Positions 5,764 to 9,022 of a stretch of 9,022 bases of DNA are shown in pieces. The stretch spans positions 1-9,022 of the forward strand of contig CAMFIX010000095.1 in NCBI GenBank assembly GCA_945952425.1. Reading direction: 5' to 3'. How positions within the stretch are numbered: the stretch's first letter is position 1; every line of letters starts with the position of its first letter. A program made the translations under genes and the position numbers. The notes beneath the pieces are model-generated. The model was not told the origin of the DNA. It did not search any database and worked only from the letters and a program-made list of their open reading frames with translations. The stretch is from an uncultured Pseudorhodobacter sp. Lineage in GTDB: Bacteria; Pseudomonadota; Alphaproteobacteria; Rhodobacterales; Rhodobacteraceae.

Positions 5764-6954
5764 TTAACCGACCCGCATCTCCTGCCGCAGCACCAGCACC
5801 ACCGCGCCCAGCACATTGTCGGTGGCGGGCGAGGTGCCGGTCAGGAAGCGCGTCCTTTGCGCCTCGGGCAAGAGGCTCGGCCGACAGAGCGTGTGACGGT
5901 CGTAAGAGGCCCGCATCGGCGCCAGGAACAGCTCTCCGGCCAACGCAAGCCCCCCGGTAATCAGGAACATCGGCGGGTTCAGGCTCGACCCCATCATGGC
6001 CAGGCCGATCCCCGCATACTCCCCCGCATCCTCGATCAGGCGGCGGTGACCCAGATGCCCCGCCCGCGCCTCTGCCACGAATTCCGACAGCGAAAGCGCA
6101 TGGCCGAGCGTGCGCGCCGCCTCGGCGATCAGCTGGTTGCCGCCGGTATAGGTGTCCAGGCAGCCCCGGTTGCCGCAGCGGCACAGCGCGCCGCGCGGGT
6201 CGATGGTCAGATGCCCGAGCTCGCCGCCGAAGCCATTGGCGCCGCGCCGGATCTTGCCGTCCATCACGATCGCCCCGCCTGTGCCGAGGTCGAACTTGAA
6301 CATCACGAAATCGCTCTCGCCCTTGGCCGCGCCGAAGGACATCTCGTACAGCGCCCCGCAATGGCTTTCGTTGTCGACATGGACCGGGCACCCCAGCGCC
6401 GCGGCAAAGAGCGGGCCGATGCGCGTGCCGTTCCAGGTCGGGAAGATGCCGCCGTAAAGCACCGTCCCTTCGCGCGAAATCGGGGCCGAGACGGCGAGCC
6501 CGACCCCCACCAGTTCGCGCGGGGTCAGGCCCAGGGTGGCGGTCAGCCGCGTCAAGACCTCGGTCGAGATCGCCACCGCATCCTGCGGGCTGTAGCCGAC
6601 CTTCAAGAGGACATGCTCTGCCGCCAGCGCCTGCCGGGCGGCATCGCACAGGATCACCCGGATCTCGCCCAGGCCCAGGAGTATCCCCGCCAGCACCCCC
6701 AGCGCGGGGTTCAGCGCATGCACCAGCGTCGGCCGCCCCACCCCCTTTTGCGCCCGCAGCACATCGAGCACCGCGCCCGAGCCCCGCAGCTCGGTCAGGA
6801 GTCCCGAGACCGAAGAGCGCGACATGCCGGTATCCGCGACGAGGTCGGCCGCCGAGGCTTCGCCGCGAATGGCGATGGCAATCAAGGCCTTGCCCGCAGG
6901 CGTGGCCGGGTCGGCAAGGTCAAGGAAACGCGGCAGGGTCACTTCGGGCCTCAT
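5764..6954 (-). CDS. ROK-family transcriptional repressor (NagC/XylR-like)
   Basis: A 396-residue regulator. An N-terminal winged helix-turn-helix lies at about residues 18-75 (DLVADTGMSRSSVSGLLTEL, then GVGRP). It is fused to a sugar-kinase-like ROK domain with DLGTGG at 222-227, ELGH at 245-248 and the zinc motif C258-x-C260-x4-C265 (CRCGNRGC). The kinase catalytic Asp of the NDxN motif is replaced (N195-E196-S197-H198), as expected for a sugar-sensing repressor rather than a kinase. The ATG at 6954 has a modest AGGG upstream. The reading frame stays open another 512 codons back to 8490, antisense to the binding-protein gene; this is a codon-bias artefact. It is divergent from the sugar ABC operon and almost certainly controls it, with the imported sugar or a derivative as inducer. 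The sugar itself cannot be named. Confidence 0.93.
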   Translation of the reverse strand: MRPEVTLPRFLDLADPATPAGKALIAIAIRGEASAADLVADTGMSRSSVSGLLTELRGSGAVLDVLRAQKGVGRPTLVHALNPALGVLAGILLGLGEIRVILCDAARQALAAEHVLLKVGYSPQDAVAISTEVLTRLTATLGLTPRELVGVGLAVSAPISREGTVLYGGIFPTWNGTRIGPLFAAALGCPVHVDNESHCGALYEMSFGAAKGESDFVMFKFDLGTGGAIVMDGKIRRGANGFGGELGHLTIDPRGALCRCGNRGCLDTYTGGNQLIAEAARTLGHALSLSEFVAEARAGHLGHRRLIEDAGEYAGIGLAMMGSSLNPPMFLITGGLALAGELFLAPMRASYDRHTLCRPSLLPEAQRTRFLTGTSPATDNVLGAVVLVLRQEMRVG

Positions 6955-7078
6955 TCGGAACACCCTAGGCTGGCATTTTTCGGGTCTGAAAGAAAGGCCC
7001 TGAAAGCGGAAGCCATGGCAAGCTGTTCGGGGAAAAAGCGAAGCATTGCGAAAGAAGTCGGAAGCAAACGGAAGTCTA

Positions 7079-7098
7079 TTTTTACAAAACTGAAAAAA
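7079..7098. promoter_or_regulatory. AT-rich candidate operator for the ROK repressor
   Basis: T-run (7079-7083) and A-run (7093-7098) form a loose inverted repeat around a short core, just upstream of a possible -35 at 7104. ROK repressors such as NagC and Mlc use AT-rich inverted sites with T-rich left and A-rich right arms, so the shape is suggestive. Inside the arms the symmetry fails. The nearby upstream DNA has three copies of CGGAAG (7007, 7059, 7069), which may be incidental. Confidence 0.28.
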
Positions 7099-7103
7099 CG
7101 CGC

Positions 7104-7132
7104 TTGACCGAATCCCGTGCCGGGCGCATCTT
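7104..7132 (+). promoter_or_regulatory. Possible promoter of the sugar ABC operon
   Basis: TTGACC at 7104-7109 is a good -35 (five of six). A 17-base spacer leads to CATCTT at 7127-7132, a weak -10 (three of six). It lies about 36 bp before the binding-protein start codon, directly after the AT-rich candidate operator. It is the best sigma-70-like pair on this strand of the 213-bp divergent gap. Confidence 0.3.
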
Positions 7133-7167
7133 CGCCGCACCCAATCCACGTTTCTCGGGAGGAAACC

Positions 7168-8409
7168 ATGACCTATCGCACCGCCTTCGGCGGGGCCCTG
7201 GCGGCCCTTTGCCTGTCGACTGCCCTCGCCAATGCCGGCGAGGTCAAGATCTGGACGCTGACCTTCGCCAACGACAGCGCCAACCAGGCCTGGGCCAAGA
7301 TCATCGCCGATTTCGAGGCCGCCAACCCCGGCACGACGATCAAGCTGGAGACCCGGGCGGTCGACGAGCACAAGGCGGCGCTGCGGGTGGCCGCGCAATC
7401 CGACCAGGGACCGGACATCTATTTCATGTGGGCGGGCCTGGGGCTTGGCGGCGAATTCGTCAAGGCGGGGCTGTCGCAGCCGCTGGACGATTACTACGCG
7501 CAATACAAATGGGATGACCGGCTGGTCGGCACCGCGGCCGGCTTTACCGCGAACTACCCGCCGCACCGCCATGGGGTTCCTTACACCTTCCACGGCGAGG
7601 CGATCTATTACAACAAGGCGCTGTTCGAAAAGGCCGGGATCGCGGCGCCGCCCGCCTCCTATGACGAGCTGAAGGCCGATGCGCAAAAGCTGAAGGATGC
7701 GGGCATCGCGGCGTTCAGCTTCGGCGGCACGGTCAACTGGCACCTGATGCGGCTGATGGACGTGATCCTGGAGGCCAAATGTGGTGCCGACAAGCATGAC
7801 CAGCTGATGGACATGAAGCTGGACTGGAGCGCGGAACCCTGCGCCACCGACAGCTTCAAAGAGCTGGGCGACTGGTCGGCCAACTACATCCTCTCTCCCT
7901 TCATGGGCATCGACCAGGCGCAATCGACAAACCTCTTCATCGCGGGCAAGTCGGCCATGGCGCTGGAGGGCGATTGGTTCGTCAGCCAGATGAAGGATGC
8001 AGGCCTGACCGACGAACAGCTTGGCCTCTTCCCCGTGCCGACCGGCACCGACCGGCTTTATGGCTTCGGCGAGAACCTTTATGTCTCGTCCAAGTCCAAG
8101 GTGGCGGACGAGGCGGCGAAGTTCCTCGACTATATCAGCTCGGACGCGGTGCAGCAGGCCAACCTGGGCCAGTTCGGCGCGATCTCGATCAACAAGAACG
8201 TCAAGTATGAAAACGTCGCGCCCCTGGACCAGGCCTGGATGGACATTTTCGCCAAATACACCAAGGTCTACATGAACGGCGACCAGGCTTTCCCGCTGGA
8301 TGTGACGACGGAATATTTCCGCATCATCAACGAGGTCGCTTCGGGCACGATGAAGCCCGAGGACGCCGCCAAGGGCATGCAGACCTTCATCGGCAACCGC
8401 AAGGGCTGA
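7168..8409 (+). CDS. Periplasmic sugar-binding protein of an ABC transporter (family 1)
   Basis: A 413-residue extracellular solute-binding protein that captures a sugar or oligosaccharide in the periplasm and delivers it to the membrane complex. Residues 1-23 form a Sec signal peptide with cleavage expected after ANA (21-23); there is no lipobox. The mature protein shows family 1 hallmarks: VKIWTLTF strand start, IIADFEAANPG at 46-55, GPDIYFMWAG at 81-90, GVPYTFHGEAIYYNKALFEKAGI region at 136-158, and a late ALEGDWFVSQM segment. Two cysteines, C205 and C225, could form a disulfide. The ATG at 7168 follows GGGAGGAA; the frame extends to 7117 without a ribosome site. It is divergent from the ROK repressor and 64 bp upstream of the permease. 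Substrate class is sugar by family and regulator; the specific sugar is not determinable. Confidence 0.95.
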   Translation: MTYRTAFGGALAALCLSTALANAGEVKIWTLTFANDSANQAWAKIIADFEAANPGTTIKLETRAVDEHKAALRVAAQSDQGPDIYFMWAGLGLGGEFVKAGLSQPLDDYYAQYKWDDRLVGTAAGFTANYPPHRHGVPYTFHGEAIYYNKALFEKAGIAAPPASYDELKADAQKLKDAGIAAFSFGGTVNWHLMRLMDVILEAKCGADKHDQLMDMKLDWSAEPCATDSFKELGDWSANYILSPFMGIDQAQSTNLFIAGKSAMALEGDWFVSQMKDAGLTDEQLGLFPVPTGTDRLYGFGENLYVSSKSKVADEAAKFLDYISSDAVQQANLGQFGAISINKNVKYENVAPLDQAWMDIFAKYTKVYMNGDQAFPLDVTTEYFRIINEVASGTMKPEDAAKGMQTFIGNRKG

Positions 8410-8429
8410 GCCTTCGGGCCCAACCCCCC

Positions 8430-8463
8430 GGCCGGGCGTGGCCTCCCTCGCGCCCGGCCTTTT
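8430..8463 (+). terminator. Intercistronic stem-loop with T-run (attenuator) between binding protein and permease
   Basis: GGCCGGGCG (8430-8438) pairs perfectly with CGCCCGGCC (8451-8459). Three further pairs inside (two T-G) are possible, leaving a six-base loop, and TTTT follows at 8460-8463. It has the form of a short intrinsic terminator, but the permease ribosome site GGAGG begins within a few bases and the operon continues. It most likely stops part of transcription or protects the 3' end of the binding-protein mRNA, giving excess binding protein as in other sugar ABC operons. Confidence 0.65.
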
Positions 8464-8473
8464 CGGAGGCATC

Positions 8474-9022
8474 ATGACCCTTTCCCCCAAGACCGAGGGC
8501 TGGCTGATGCTGGCGCCTGCCTTGGTCGTCTACCTGCTCTTCGCCGTCTATCCGATGCTGGACGTCGGCATCATGTCGTTTTCCCGCTGGAACGGGCTGA
8601 CGCCGGATGCGCCCTTCGTGGGGCTGGCGAATTATCGTGCCGTGCTGACGCAAGACCCGGTCTTCTGGGGCGCCTTGCGCAACACGGTCGCCTGGACCGC
8701 CTTGGCAGTGGTGGTGCCCAACCTGATCTCCTTCGGCCTCGCGCTGGCGCTGAACCAGCAGCTACCGGGCCGCGGAGCCCTGCGCGTCGTCTTCTACCTG
8801 CCGGTCATCATCGCCTCGATCGCCGTGGCGACGATCTGGAAATGGATGTACGACCCGTTCTTCGGCCTCTTCAACCAGATCCTCACCGGCTGGGGCCTGC
8901 CTGCGCCGGACTGGCTGGGCGACAAGCAGATCGCGCTGTGGAGCGTCTTCGTCGCCCATGTCTGGCAGTCGGTCGGCTTTTCCATGGTGCTGTTCCTCGC
9001 GGGCCTGCAATCCGTCTCGACC
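8474..9022 (+). CDS. Sugar ABC transporter permease (MalF/UgpA-like), 3' end beyond the window
   Basis: The first 183 codons of an inner-membrane permease subunit; the frame is open to the right edge, with no stop in the window. The ATG at 8474 follows CGGAGG. Hydrophobic segments lie at about residues 11-33, 71-95, 104-124 and 152-178. The segment FVGLANYRAVLTQDPVFWGALRN at 48-70 and WKWMYDP..G at 122-131 are typical of the MalF/UgpA/LacF group. The fragment ends at FLAGLQSVST, which in this family directly precedes the cytoplasmic EAA loop that contacts the ATPase. Full members run about 290-300 residues, so roughly 110 codons are missing. It forms the translocation channel with a second permease (MalG-like), expected next outside the window, and is co-transcribed with the binding protein. 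Confidence 0.94.
   Translation, partial: MTLSPKTEGWLMLAPALVVYLLFAVYPMLDVGIMSFSRWNGLTPDAPFVGLANYRAVLTQDPVFWGALRNTVAWTALAVVVPNLISFGLALALNQQLPGRGALRVVFYLPVIIASIAVATIWKWMYDPFFGLFNQILTGWGLPAPDWLGDKQIALWSVFVAHVWQSVGFSMVLFLAGLQSVST

Noticed and set aside
6951..7169. 72-codon minus-strand frame filling the ROK/sugar-binding-protein gap
   Set aside because: No ribosome site or recognisable motif, it overlaps both flanking gene starts, and the DNA looks regulatory.
6955..8490. In-frame upstream extension of the ROK frame, up to 908 codons in total
   Set aside because: The extension runs antisense to the sugar-binding-protein gene and through the divergent promoter region. ROK repressors are about 380-400 residues, which matches the ATG at 6954.

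Overview
The window is very GC-rich with strong GC3 codon bias. It reads like the chromosome or a large plasmid of an alphaproteobacterium, most likely of the Rhodobacter/Paracoccus type. That placement rests on base composition, protein style and gene order only. Eight protein genes plus one broken gene fill almost all of it.

Left and middle (1-5745) form a catabolic island. On the + strand are the C-terminal part of an iron-containing alcohol dehydrogenase, interrupted by an in-frame amber codon at 31-33, and a metallo-beta-lactamase-fold hydrolase resembling the methyl-parathion-hydrolase/lactonase group (509-1411). Facing them is a minus-strand operon read in the order flavin Baeyer-Villiger monooxygenase (4624-2996), short-chain dehydrogenase (2947-2234, GTG start), FadR-type GntR regulator (2123-1428, TTG start). 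Divergent from the monooxygenase is an intradiol hydroxyquinol 1,2-dioxygenase (4903-5745). A coherent but unproven reading is oxidation of an alcohol to a ketone (SDR), oxygen insertion to an ester or lactone (BVMO), hydrolysis (MBL enzyme), and ring cleavage of a released hydroxyquinol (dioxygenase). The GntR protein would be the local switch. Support for that comes from a palindrome of the form ATTA-S-N-S-TAAT, present both in the BVMO/dioxygenase divergent promoter region and just upstream of the GntR gene.

Right (5764-9022) is a separate sugar-uptake module. A ROK-family repressor (6954-5764, minus) is divergent from a periplasmic sugar-binding protein (7168-8409) and the first 183 codons of its ABC permease (8474 to the window end). 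A strong stem-loop followed by four T lies between binding protein and permease, the usual arrangement for making more binding protein than membrane subunit. The two modules meet tail to tail at 5745/5764 with 18 bp between stop codons.

The points most worth a second look are the BVMO, whose signature motif has valine in place of the near-invariant histidine; the paired operator palindromes; and the amber codon in the dehydrogenase. No tRNA, rRNA, CRISPR array, insertion sequence or integrase was seen.
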